From a virus, in IMG/VR virus record IMGVR_UViG_3300025853_000587, positions 1 to 25,420 of that record: a stretch of 25,420 bases of DNA; one strand, written 5' to 3'. Positions within the stretch are counted from its first letter, which is position 1. Every line of letters begins with the position of its first letter. Made by a program: the position numbers and the translations under genes. The notes beneath the pieces were generated by a model. That model had not been told where the DNA came from. It did not search any database and saw only the letters and a program-made list of their open reading frames with translations. Below are positions 15,852 to 21,295 of this stretch, piece by piece.

Positions 15852-17375
15852 CTACATTCTAGACCAAACGCCAGCGGATCTGCGTGCGCGTGGGCCTTTG
15901 TTAAACACATCAAAGTTTCTTTTAGCTACCACAGGCTTAGACGGTTTCTGATTATTCATCAAGGCTCGTCCTTCGCCAGCACCTAACAAGAGGTATTGAA
16001 GTGCGTCATGAATATGCGAATACATGTTTTTATCTGGTTTGTCAGCATATCTTTCACCAGACACTTCCATGCGCTTATACTGATAGCCACCCTCAAAGCC
16101 CTTAATAAGCTGTGGACAGCGCCTATCAATTAAAAATGCTGGCTTACCTTCGGTCATCTTGTTCAGCTGGGAGCTAACTGATTCAAGACGTAGGTCAACA
16201 GAGTTGGAGGGCGCTGGAAACGCCTTCAAGCCAGCACCGCGCAGAATATGAAAAGGAGTCGATTCATCAGTCTGCGCTCTAAAGTCTCCCGCTGGATCGC
16301 CGTAAATATATACATCAGAACATTCTGAAAATCTTGTGGCTATTTCCTGTCGCAATACTTCTGCAAATCTTACAATACCCATATCAAATGCAACGACTTC
16401 AGCTTGGATTAGCCATCTTCCCCTTACCTTTTGCCCTAGCACGGCGGCGGGGGTTAGGCCAAAGTCTAAGCCGACATAAAGGGGCAACGAAGCGGCAATG
16501 GCGATTTCTTCTTTTGCAACATGCGTGTCTGCTGCGAACATTGGGTATATAGGTTTGCCATCTTGAATGGTTCCAAGCTGGTTCATTACATAAACATCTA
16601 TCCAACTTTTTGTCTTACCTTGAATTAAATTAGGGTAATAAGACTTTAACATATGCTTTGTGTTCTCAGCCTTGGAGTTTGGAGTGTAACCCTCTACTTC
16701 ACCTTCTTCATTCTTCTGCGCCACCATCCCAGAGGGCTGCGTATAGAAAGACCAGTTGTCTGGTTTAACCAGCATCTTAGCTTGCTCACGCGGAATATGA
16801 TCTGGGATTGGAACCTCTCCAGCCATAATGGGCCACCAATGATCTTCCTCAGGGGCGTTGGTATCGGCAATAACGCCAGTCCAACTAGGGCCACCATCAC
16901 GCATAGAAGGAAACCGCCCAACACGCATCGTACATGCGTCAATAATACTTTTAGGAATCTCTCGCGCCTCGTTAATCCAGATGCCAGTAAGTTCCAAAGA
17001 TAAGAGTTTCTTAACATCTTCTGGCCTATCAAGTGCAAGGAAAATAACCTCAAGGTCTATGTCTCCCTTTTTAATGCGGTGAGTGTACGGAACAGACCAA
17101 GTGAATCTACCCCAGTCGCTTTCGGGAAACCAATCAAGCCAAGTCTTAATAGTGGTGGTTCTTAGCTGCGGGTTGGTATTACGAATAATAGCCCAGCGGC
17201 TTTTGCGTATACCGCCTTCTGATTTCTTTTGAGAAAGTGCGCGGCGAAATACTTCAACACAGCAACCAACAGATTTACCAGAACCAACTGGGCCTCTTAC
17301 GCCACGAAAAAACGTATCGTCTTTCATAAAGGCTTTGAGTACGTCACCATCTGGTTTGTACTTGAAGTCAGTCAT
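15852..17375 (-). CDS. Terminase large subunit
   Basis: A 507-residue DNA-packaging motor with both expected activities. The ATPase domain has Walker A GPVGSGKS (residues 28-35) and Walker B GIWINEA with catalytic Glu136. The nuclease domain has acidic residues at the expected places: Asp304 (GLDFG), Asp360 (YGDPAGD) and Asp457 (HIHDAL). It cuts concatemeric DNA and pumps it into the procapsid through the portal. The start overlaps the upstream stop (ATGA). The small subunit is about 2 kb upstream, separated by a cluster of small genes instead of being adjacent. Confidence 0.95.
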   Translation of the reverse strand: MTDFKYKPDGDVLKAFMKDDTFFRGVRGPVGSGKSVGCCVEVFRRALSQKKSEGGIRKSRWAIIRNTNPQLRTTTIKTWLDWFPESDWGRFTWSVPYTHRIKKGDIDLEVIFLALDRPEDVKKLLSLELTGIWINEAREIPKSIIDACTMRVGRFPSMRDGGPSWTGVIADTNAPEEDHWWPIMAGEVPIPDHIPREQAKMLVKPDNWSFYTQPSGMVAQKNEEGEVEGYTPNSKAENTKHMLKSYYPNLIQGKTKSWIDVYVMNQLGTIQDGKPIYPMFAADTHVAKEEIAIAASLPLYVGLDFGLTPAAVLGQKVRGRWLIQAEVVAFDMGIVRFAEVLRQEIATRFSECSDVYIYGDPAGDFRAQTDESTPFHILRGAGLKAFPAPSNSVDLRLESVSSQLNKMTEGKPAFLIDRRCPQLIKGFEGGYQYKRMEVSGERYADKPDKNMYSHIHDALQYLLLGAGEGRALMNNQKPSKPVVAKRNFDVFNKGPRARRSAGVWSRM

Positions 17376-17689
17376 TTTTGCAGCAAACTCTTTTTAGTTG
17401 CCCCGCCTCTTTTACTTCTTGTTTTTGCTGCTTCTACGGCAAGCTCTATAGTATTATATCTAGGAAATTTTTTACCTGTTCTATCCTCAAATGACTTAGC
17501 TTCATTCCAAGCCTTATCTCCTTTAAGGAATTTGGGCTGCTTTGTTTTTGAATCAAACCATATTGTTGGTATGTTCCACGCTTTTCCTTCTGGAGACTTC
17601 TCACTTGCTAAGTATTCTGTAGCAGATCTACCGCCAACAGTTTTTATAGGCTTGTGTTTTTTAGGATCAAATGGAATTAAATCAGCCAT
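17372..17689 (-). CDS. Hypothetical protein with WNIPTIW / TGKKFPRYN pattern
   Basis: A 105-residue protein starting MADLIPFDPKK. Its core pattern (GKAWNIPTIWFD, then ALFEDRTGKKFPRYNT-like helix and KTRSKRGG) resembles a short domain I recall in many podophages, both as a free protein and inside large virion proteins, with no established function. A virion or packaging link is plausible because it is wedged directly before terminase with overlapping start and stop codons on both sides (TAATG upstream, ATGA downstream). Confidence 0.62.
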   Translation of the reverse strand: MADLIPFDPKKHKPIKTVGGRSATEYLASEKSPEGKAWNIPTIWFDSKTKQPKFLKGDKAWNEAKSFEDRTGKKFPRYNTIELAVEAAKTRSKRGGATKKSLLQK

Positions 17690-17889
17690 TATCTTAAACC
17701 CCTGTTGACTCCAAAACGAATCATGTCTTCCACAACTTCTGGCGCAATGCTTTCAATAAGCTTATCGCACTCAGCATTGGTAACAAAAGACTTGCCATGC
17801 TTTTCTTCTATGTAAGCAAAGTGAACCTTGCGAACAATGCCGCGAAGAAGATCTAAGTCTTGCTGCTTAATGGTAGTTATAAAGCTCAC
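17689..17889 (-). CDS. Small conserved hypothetical protein (GTG start, 66 aa)
   Basis: I place the start at GTG 17889, giving a 66-residue protein beginning MSFITTIKQQDLDLLRGI. An AGGGT ribosome site lies a few bases upstream, overlapping the end of the preceding gene. An upstream in-frame ATG at 17940 would add 17 residues that only read the neighbouring gene in another frame. The product is helical with a mixed charge pattern and ends RFGVNRGLR. The N-terminal segment looks familiar from marine phage genomes, but I know no function. Confidence 0.65.
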   Translation of the reverse strand: MSFITTIKQQDLDLLRGIVRKVHFAYIEEKHGKSFVTNAECDKLIESIAPEVVEDMIRFGVNRGLR

Positions 17890-17891
17890 TG

Positions 17892-18056
17892 TTACCCTAA
17901 ATCTTTTTCTAAAAGCTCTTGAAGCGGCTGACCAATACAAGGCTTTGCTTCCTCATACATAGCCTCAATCATTTCTAATTGATCTTTAAAGCTGTCACAC
18001 TTTAAGACGGCACTTGCCATCTGTTTAAATCTCCATACTTGAGTTACTTCATTCAT
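17892..18056 (-). CDS. Short hypothetical protein (54 aa)
   Basis: This is a very short gene: ATG 18056 to TAA 17892, 54 residues starting MNEVTQVWRFK and ending LLEKDLG. Three signs support it: an excellent ribosome site (AGGAGGT, 8 bases from ATG), an ATGA overlap with the upstream stop, and the TAA being part of the next gene's ribosome region. It fills what would otherwise be a gap in a gapless operon. The sequence is helical and acidic towards the end, with two cysteines. I do not recognise it. Confidence 0.7.
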   Translation of the reverse strand: MNEVTQVWRFKQMASAVLKCDSFKDQLEMIEAMYEEAKPCIGQPLQELLEKDLG

Positions 18057-18289
18057 GTTCTATACCTCCTCACTTTGTTGGCAATAGCTTTCGGTTGAGC
18101 CACATGCTGCTTACCTGCTGCCTTACCCTTTCGTTTAGCTGCGGTTGTAGCTGCATATTCAGAATCACTAAGAGCAGCAATAGCCTTACTAGGAAGATAA
18201 CGCTCACCAGTCTCACTGGACTTTTTGCCAGACTTGGTGCGCCATTTCTGCTTGCCCCAGTTAAGTAATGACTTCTGCGGAGCCTTCAT
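18053..18289 (-). CDS. Small basic protein (marine-phage hypothetical family)
   Basis: A 78-residue, Lys-rich protein starting MKAPQKSLLNWGKQKW, with GERYLPSKAIAALSDSEYAA in the middle and a basic GKQHVAQPKAIANK end. I recognise this as a widespread small phage protein also seen in cyanophages; its function is not established. Its strong positive charge suggests nucleic-acid or capsid interaction. It overlaps its neighbours on both sides (ATGA). Confidence 0.68.
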   Translation of the reverse strand: MKAPQKSLLNWGKQKWRTKSGKKSSETGERYLPSKAIAALSDSEYAATTAAKRKGKAAGKQHVAQPKAIANKVRRYRT

Positions 18290-18453
18290 CTGTAGCCGCC
18301 ACCAGCAGCTTTATACCTCTTAGCAAGCAACTGCGCTTTCCTTGCCGACCACTTGCCAGCAGCAGTGCCTTGAACATTCGCAGCCTTTATCCTGTTAAAC
18401 AAAGACTTCCGCATCTTAGGCTTGGTATAATTACCAGCAGCATTAACGGCCAT
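18286..18453 (-). CDS. Small basic protein, AVNAAGNYTKP type (55 aa)
   Basis: The start is taken at ATG 18453, giving MAVNAAGNYTKPKMRK and ending AKRYKAAGGGYR. A longer frame reaches back to 18480, but the extra residues only overlap the upstream gene, while ATG 18453 makes a TAATG overlap with it. This pattern (AVNAAGNYTKP...KWSARKAQLLAK+YK..GGGY+) is familiar from small proteins of cyanophages and other marine phages. It is very basic; the function is unknown. Confidence 0.72.
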   Translation of the reverse strand: MAVNAAGNYTKPKMRKSLFNRIKAANVQGTAAGKWSARKAQLLAKRYKAAGGGYR

Positions 18454-18701
18454 TACATATGCTTCCCTTCTTTGTCCCACTTGGCCTCAATAGACTCAAG
18501 CTGCTTTAATAAACTCTTATATCTAGGATGCTTATCCCTAATGTACTTAACTGCATTGCCAGTAACATTAATATATCTACGCTTCATCTTGTCTGACATC
18601 GAGGCATCAGGTTCGTCACGCTCAACGTCAGGAACCATCTCCTCGAACTTAGCCATCTCCTTAGAAAGCCGATCATAACGCTGCTCTACAGTTTCAGCCA
18701 C
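18453..18701 (-). CDS. Small charged hypothetical protein (GTG start, 82 aa)
   Basis: An 82-residue protein from GTG 18701, beginning MAETVEQRYDRLSKEM, followed by an acidic stretch (VPDVERDEPD) and a basic helical half (KMKRRYINVTGN...KHPRYKSLLKQLE). The start overlaps the stop of the 25-residue gene upstream (TAGTG), and its stop overlaps the next ATG. I do not recognise a family. The strict alternation of acidic and basic halves suggests a small helical protein. Confidence 0.68.
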   Translation of the reverse strand: MAETVEQRYDRLSKEMAKFEEMVPDVERDEPDASMSDKMKRRYINVTGNAVKYIRDKHPRYKSLLKQLESIEAKWDKEGKHM

Positions 18702-18778
18702 TATTTCTTCTTTCCACTTGGCTTCTGCTTGGGAGGACGCCCAACCTTAGATCCATAAGTTCCCTTACCCTTTGGCAT
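18701..18778 (-). CDS. Very short basic protein, MPKGKGTYGSKVGRPP type (25 aa)
   Basis: A 25-residue gene from ATG 18778 to TAG 18701. It starts MPKGKGTYGSKVGRPPKQ and is followed by a Pro/Lys-rich tail. Peptides with this MPKGKGTYGSKVGRPP beginning recur in marine phage genomes, and GRPP is an AT-hook-like core. The stop/start overlaps on both sides (TAATG upstream, TAGTG downstream) leave no other explanation for the 78-base space. The function is unknown; DNA binding is a guess from composition. Confidence 0.7.
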   Translation of the reverse strand: MPKGKGTYGSKVGRPPKQKPSGKKK

Positions 18779-18963
18779 TAGTAATCCCCCATGTTAGTGG
18801 GCATCAGCAAAGAACGAGCCTGATAACCCTTTCGCTTTACATCTTCCAACTTAGGCTTATCCCTCTTAACCTTATCCATAGCCAAAGAAGGTAACTCACC
18901 AAACTCAGGCTTCTGAGCCGCATACAGAGCTGAGGCGCTAGGCCCACTATTTCCAAAACACAT
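18778..18963 (-). CDS. Second MCFG-type small protein (61 aa)
   Basis: A 61-residue protein starting MCFGNSGPSASALYAAQ and ending YQARSLLMPTNMGDY. The first eight or nine residues closely match the MCFG protein next to the portal (15606-15842), while the rest is different. A ribosome site (AAAGG) precedes ATG 18963. By comparison with T7 gp6.7 (also starting MCF) I infer a minor virion protein. The two genes lie on opposite sides of the terminase large subunit. Confidence 0.66.
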   Translation of the reverse strand: MCFGNSGPSASALYAAQKPEFGELPSLAMDKVKRDKPKLEDVKRKGYQARSLLMPTNMGDY

Positions 18964-18981
18964 AACTATACCTTTCCCGCA

Positions 18982-19203
18982 TTAACACTTCCACTTTCGT
19001 AAAGCTAAAGCCTTTCTAGTCGGACGGCCCTTCTCATCTTTCATCGGCCCCTTTACACCACTCATTCTAGCGCAGAAAGATTTCTTTCTAGGTCCGCCCT
19101 TAGGTTGAGGCGGCTGTAGATTAGAGCCTTGGGTTCGATTAAAATACCTGCGACCAGCAGCGTTTAAACCACCCTCAGGATTCTGATATTTTTTTGCGAC
19201 CAT
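18982..19203 (-). CDS. Small conserved protein ending ALALRKWKC (DUF6321-like)
   Basis: A 73-residue protein with a well-known pattern: GGLNAAGRRYFNR, then PKGGPRKKSFCARMSGVKG and the C-terminal TRKALALRKWKC. I believe this is the family called DUF6321, found in many phages and cyanophages; the label is from memory. The two conserved cysteines (in SFCARM and the final KWKC) could bind metal or form a disulphide. The function is unknown. It overlaps the 36-residue gene upstream by 29 bases. Confidence 0.72.
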   Translation of the reverse strand: MVAKKYQNPEGGLNAAGRRYFNRTQGSNLQPPQPKGGPRKKSFCARMSGVKGPMKDEKGRPTRKALALRKWKC

Positions 19204-19285
19204 AACCTTTACTCTTCAATAAAAGCTTCGCCTTGGAATTAGACTTCCGAATAGGCATCTTCTCAGGCTTCTTAGAATATCTCAT
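19175..19285 (-). CDS. Possible 36-residue basic protein
   Basis: ATG 19285 to TGA 19175 gives a Lys-rich 36-residue product beginning MRYSKKPEKMPIRKSNSK. An AAGGGTGAG ribosome site lies just upstream. It overlaps the next gene's start by 29 bases, more than usual in this operon, which lowers my confidence. It fits the character of the surrounding basic micro-proteins. Confidence 0.45.
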   Translation of the reverse strand: MRYSKKPEKMPIRKSNSKAKLLLKSKGYGRKKISES

Positions 19286-19390
19286 TTCTCACCCTTAACA
19301 GATAAAATATTTTTTGAGAACCTTTTTTAAGAAAAATGTGAGTAGGGGATCAGTAACATAGCGTGAGCATAGAGTTTTTCCCCCCACCCC
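19286..19390. other. Short gap after the terminase small subunit
   Basis: On the minus strand a G-rich stretch (GGGTAAGGGGTGGGGGG, 19396-19380) covers the terminase stop and is followed by AAAAAC. The rest is A/T-rich with no reading frame longer than ten codons. No clear terminator or promoter is visible. Confidence 0.6.
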
Positions 19391-19765
19391 TTACCCTAGA
19401 TCAATTGAGACTTTAATGTCCCCCGCCACTTGCACCTGAGAGCGATCAATAGGTTTATAGCCAGCACGATCCAGCAAATCCTTACTAGCCTCAAGCTGAA
19501 CGTACTCAGACTTAGCACTCGTAGCTAACCTACGCACTGTACCAACAGCCAGAGTAGCACTCAATCCAAACTCATCATTCATCCGCTGCATCAGGTACTG
19601 CTGCACATGTGGTAACTTCATTGTCTTGGTTGCAGTCACTCTTCCAGATTCACCCTTAGCATATCCAGCCAACTCTGCTGCTTGTGCTATCGTACAACCT
19701 TTTGCTACAATCGTGTCTACTAACGCCGTCTGTTTATCAGTCAGCTTCTTGTTTGCTGGAACCAT
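19391..19765 (-). CDS. Terminase small subunit
   Basis: A 124-residue protein that begins with a typical helix-turn-helix for terminase small subunits: LTDKQTALVDTIVAKGCTIAQAAELAGYAKG (read in two parts, residues 8-25 and 26-38). The middle is helical (QQYLMQRMNDEFGLSATLA), and the C-terminus is beta-like (DRSQVQVAGDIKVSIDLG). It binds the packaging site and recruits the large subunit. It is the first gene of the leftward late operon, with AGGGGTG just before ATG 19765. The G-rich stretches on either side of it are described separately. Confidence 0.87.
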   Translation of the reverse strand: MVPANKKLTDKQTALVDTIVAKGCTIAQAAELAGYAKGESGRVTATKTMKLPHVQQYLMQRMNDEFGLSATLAVGTVRRLATSAKSEYVQLEASKDLLDRAGYKPIDRSQVQVAGDIKVSIDLG

Positions 19766-19827
19766 GTCACCCCTGTTTTCTAAGCTCAGTCAATATTAAA
19801 ACATCTATCGTATGTCTCATTCGCTAG

Positions 19828-19850
19828 CCCCCCTCTCCCTCTCTCCCCCC
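19828..19850. repeat. 23-base pure pyrimidine tract (purine on the minus strand)
   Basis: Two runs of six C flank CTCTCCC-type sequence, giving 23 unbroken pyrimidines and near mirror symmetry. Such tracts can form triplex DNA. It lies 60 bases upstream of the terminase small subunit start, on the transcribed leader of the late operon. Confidence 0.85.
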
Positions 19851-19881
19851 ATTACGACACCATTTCTTATATGGCTGTCAA
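19851..19881 (-). promoter_or_regulatory. Candidate leftward (late) promoter
   Basis: On the minus strand a perfect TTGACA (19881-19876) is followed after 19 bases by CGTAAT (19856-19851), a 4 of 6 match. It points at the terminase small subunit. The long spacer makes it weak, and late genes may instead depend on a phage-specific factor. Confidence 0.3.
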
Positions 19882-19904
19882 TAGTGACGTTACGTAACTA
19901 TACT
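19875..19904 (+). promoter_or_regulatory. Candidate rightward promoter overlapping element copy 1
   Basis: CTGTCA (19875-19880) and TATACT (19899-19904) are separated by 18 bases; they match the bacterial consensus at 4 and 5 of 6 positions. The left arm of the 37-bp element occupies the spacer, so a bound protein would control it. Transcription from here would give a leader of over 500 bases before the first early gene. Confidence 0.35.
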
Positions 19905-19920
19905 AATTACCCTACGTCAC
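19884..19920. promoter_or_regulatory. 37-bp bipartite inverted-repeat element, copy 1
   Basis: The left arm GTGACGTTACGTAACTA (19884-19900) contains the perfect palindrome GTTACGTAAC. The right end ACGTCAC (19914-19920) is the inverted form of the left end GTGACGT. The outer 17 bases on each side match as an inverted repeat at 13 of 17 positions. Copy 2 is at 21259-21295. A protein-binding site (operator, activator site or replication initiator site) is the simplest reading. Confidence 0.65.
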
Positions 19921-20038
19921 ACCTGATTATTACAGTTGACAGGGTGGCAATGACCTTTGCTGCGATACCGTAGAACAGCCACCTTAGTCAGTCTCTCCAT
20001 GTCTTTTCTCAGCTCGCGGTAGGGTCATTGCAAGAAGA

Positions 20039-20078
20039 GTTGCATGACACTTATTATCTGTCTGTTGAGTCATGCAAC
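20039..20078. repeat. Perfect 10-bp inverted repeat with 20-base loop
   Basis: GTTGCATGAC (20039-20048) and GTCATGCAAC (20069-20078) are exact inverted copies. In RNA they would form a stable hairpin; in DNA they could be an operator. The TGCATGACAC core recurs in direct orientation at 20196-20205. Confidence 0.85.
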
Positions 20079-20135
20079 AATCGCTTCTGCGGCGTCATTG
20101 CAGTCACAGACCCTGCCTATGATTATCTCACAGCT

Positions 20136-20160
20136 GCCACTTTGCTTTGGCAAAGCTGGC
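20136..20160. repeat. 10-bp hairpin with one bulge
   Basis: GCCACTTTGC pairs with GCAAAG-C-TGGC around a TTTG loop, with a single bulged C at 20156. No U-run follows, so it is not an intrinsic terminator. It overlaps the -35 side of the promoter-like site at 20147-20174. Confidence 0.75.
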
Positions 20161-20174
20161 TTGCTGCTTATAAT
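20147..20174 (+). promoter_or_regulatory. Candidate early promoter (TTGGCA, 16 bp, TATAAT)
   Basis: TTGGCA (20147-20152) matches the -35 consensus at 5 of 6, and TATAAT (20169-20174) is a perfect -10; the spacer is 16 bases. It is the best sigma70-type site in the control region and points at the gene at 20444. The -35 box lies in the 3' arm and loop of a hairpin-forming palindrome. Confidence 0.55.
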
Positions 20175-20297
20175 CACAGGAGGCTCTTGTATGTCTGCAT
20201 GACACCTTATCAGCGATGCATCTCTCCCTCACACACAATCTATGAATTATAACTTCCAGTTGGGCCACCGTATTTCATCTGAGTCAATGATGACATG

Positions 20298-20328
20298 GAC
20301 GCTGCATCAGACAAGCTGACGCTGCATC
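20298..20328. repeat. Direct repeat GACGCTGCATC, two copies 20 bp apart
   Basis: Identical 11-base copies start at 20298 and 20318, about two helical turns apart, so they present the same DNA face. A related GCGATGCATC is at 20213. This looks like an iteron-type protein-binding array just upstream of the first early gene. Confidence 0.75.
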
Positions 20329-20443
20329 CATATCACCAGCAGAGCTGGCGCTTACGCGTCTTTGACACAGTTGAAATCCTTATGGCGTCTAATCTGTATA
20401 CATAGAAGACTGTGTATGAACGATAGATATAGGAGAATATAAC

Positions 20444-20971
20444 ATGACTATCGCTACTTTGATTAACGAACTAAGCTTTGAATATGACCGCTTTGACTAT
20501 GAGACAAAGGACTTCTTGCCGCATGATGAGATGAGCTTTGCCCGCAAAGTACTAATGGAGAAGATGCTCGACGGATTATTCTTCTTACGATACGGCGGCA
20601 AGAACGGCGTTGATTCAGAAGTCAACGCTAACAACAAGAAGAACCGTTACGAGGCTGATCGCAAGTTGTTCGATGGCACTGAGATAAGCACTCAGCGGAT
20701 ACGCGGATCATTTGGAGCGGCTCAAGCGGCACAATACAAGCACGAACAACTTGACGATATGTACAAGGATATGCAGATGGCATGGTTTGATGCCAATGGC
20801 GAATGGTACACACCATACGGCGCACCTGTTGGATATTCATACGGATCACAGAACGTAACTCAACAGGAGGTAGACATCCCGCAAGAACTGTTGGACATGG
20901 ATGCAGAAATGGGCATCAACGTTGAGGTTGCTAACGACCTAATTGAACCGTCGAAGAAGAAGAAAGCTTAA
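20444..20971 (+). CDS. First early gene, unrecognised protein (175 aa)
   Basis: A 175-residue protein starting MTIATLINELSFEYDRFDYE, with AGGAG eight bases before the ATG. I do not recognise it. It is rich in Asp, Glu, Tyr and Met. It has a helical N-terminal half and a middle segment QRIRGSFGAAQAAQYKHEQL, a Tyr/Gly-rich stretch (WYTPYGAPVGYSYGS), an acidic segment and a short basic tail (PSKKKKA). It is the first rightward gene after the control region and is closed by its own strong terminator, so it is probably expressed as a single-gene unit, possibly early and at high level. There is no signal peptide or membrane segment. A host-takeover role would be a guess. Confidence 0.78.
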   Translation: MTIATLINELSFEYDRFDYETKDFLPHDEMSFARKVLMEKMLDGLFFLRYGGKNGVDSEVNANNKKNRYEADRKLFDGTEISTQRIRGSFGAAQAAQYKHEQLDDMYKDMQMAWFDANGEWYTPYGAPVGYSYGSQNVTQQEVDIPQELLDMDAEMGINVEVANDLIEPSKKKKA

Positions 20972-20974
20972 CAG

Positions 20975-20998
20975 AAGGGGGCATCAGCCCCCTTTTTT
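20975..20998 (+). terminator. Intrinsic terminator after the first early gene
   Basis: A perfect 8-bp stem AAGGGGGC/GCCCCCTT with an ATCA loop is followed by six T. It starts four bases after the stop codon. It should stop most transcription, so the genes beyond need their own promoter or an antitermination mechanism. Confidence 0.92.
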
Positions 20999-21043
20999 AT
21001 TTTGCTAAGGTCACTTCTAGGAGGCACGCCAAGAGGGGTAAGT

Positions 21044-21069
21044 GTGTGCAGCAGTAAGCTGCATGCAGT
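21044..21069 (+). promoter_or_regulatory. GCTGCA/TGCAGC palindrome, site A
   Basis: Two overlapping structures are seen here: a hairpin GTGTGCAGC-AGTAA-GCTGCATGC (with two G-T pairs) and the perfect 10-bp palindrome CTGCATGCAG (21059-21068). The string AGTAAGCTGC followed by ATGCAGT is shared with the site at 25067-25091. It lies in the 105-base gap between the terminator and the next gene, where a promoter is expected. Confidence 0.55.
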
Positions 21070-21103
21070 CATCAGCAAAATCAAAATTAAAAAAGGAAGC
21101 CAA

Positions 21104-21262
21104 ATGTTAAAAACAGTTTGGATTGCATTCGTTGCATTCAGTTCACCAGAAGATTGCGATCAGTTTGTAAAAAAGAATCCGTCACTTGTTCATGGTGAAA
21201 TACAATGTGTCATTCATAAACATGAGGTGCCAGCAATAAAACCAAAACAAAAACCAAAGTGA
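21104..21262 (+). CDS. Small hypothetical protein (52 aa)
   Basis: I place the start at ATG 21104, behind AAGGA. A longer in-frame version from 21002 would begin inside the terminator region and has no ribosome site. The 52-residue product begins MLKTVWIAFVAFSSPEDCDQF: a hydrophobic N-terminal stretch followed by a polar part with two cysteines and a Lys/Pro-rich tail (KPKQKPK). The hydrophobic stretch is too short for a clear membrane segment. I do not know a function. Confidence 0.6.
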   Translation: MLKTVWIAFVAFSSPEDCDQFVKKNPSLVHGEIQCVIHKHEVPAIKPKQKPK

Positions 21263-21295
21263 CGTAACGTAACTAATGACAGTAACTATTGTCAC
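21259..21295. promoter_or_regulatory. 37-bp bipartite element, copy 2
   Basis: GTGACGTAACGTAACTA (21259-21275) matches copy 1 at 16 of 17 positions, and the element ends with GTCAC at exactly the same distance, so both copies span 37 bases. GTAACTA is repeated inside this copy (21269, 21282). The first four bases overlap the stop codon of the upstream gene; the rest is intergenic, ahead of the gene at 21332. Confidence 0.65.

Larger units (their letters stand above)
19766..20443. other. Non-coding divergent control region
   Basis: This 678-base stretch separates the leftward late operon from the rightward early genes and contains no convincing gene. It holds a pyrimidine tract, a 37-bp bipartite element, inverted repeats at 19943-19982, 20039-20078 and 20136-20160, and direct repeats of GTCATTGCA (20024, 20094), TGCATGACAC (20041, 20196) and GACGCTGCATC (20298, 20318). 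There is at least one good promoter-like site. It is the natural candidate for early and late promoters and possibly for a replication origin or a structured leader RNA; the sequence alone does not decide between them. Confidence 0.75.

Noticed and set aside
17229-17708. A 159-codon plus-strand frame opposite the terminase start region
   Set aside because: It lies fully opposite well-supported genes, and its composition is that of an antisense shadow.
18268-18678. A 136-codon plus-strand frame opposite the small-gene cluster
   Set aside because: The minus-strand micro-genes there have ribosome sites and overlapping stop/start codons; the plus-strand frame has neither.
20028-20252. A 74-codon plus-strand frame in the divergent region
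   Set aside because: It starts with TTG without a convincing ribosome site, runs through three hairpins and direct repeats, and its product has no recognisable pattern. The repeats explain the sequence better.
20362-20402. TTGACA at 20362 or TTGAAA at 20371 as the main early promoter
   Set aside because: No acceptable -10 box lies at 16-18 bases from either; the site at 20147-20174 is clearly better.
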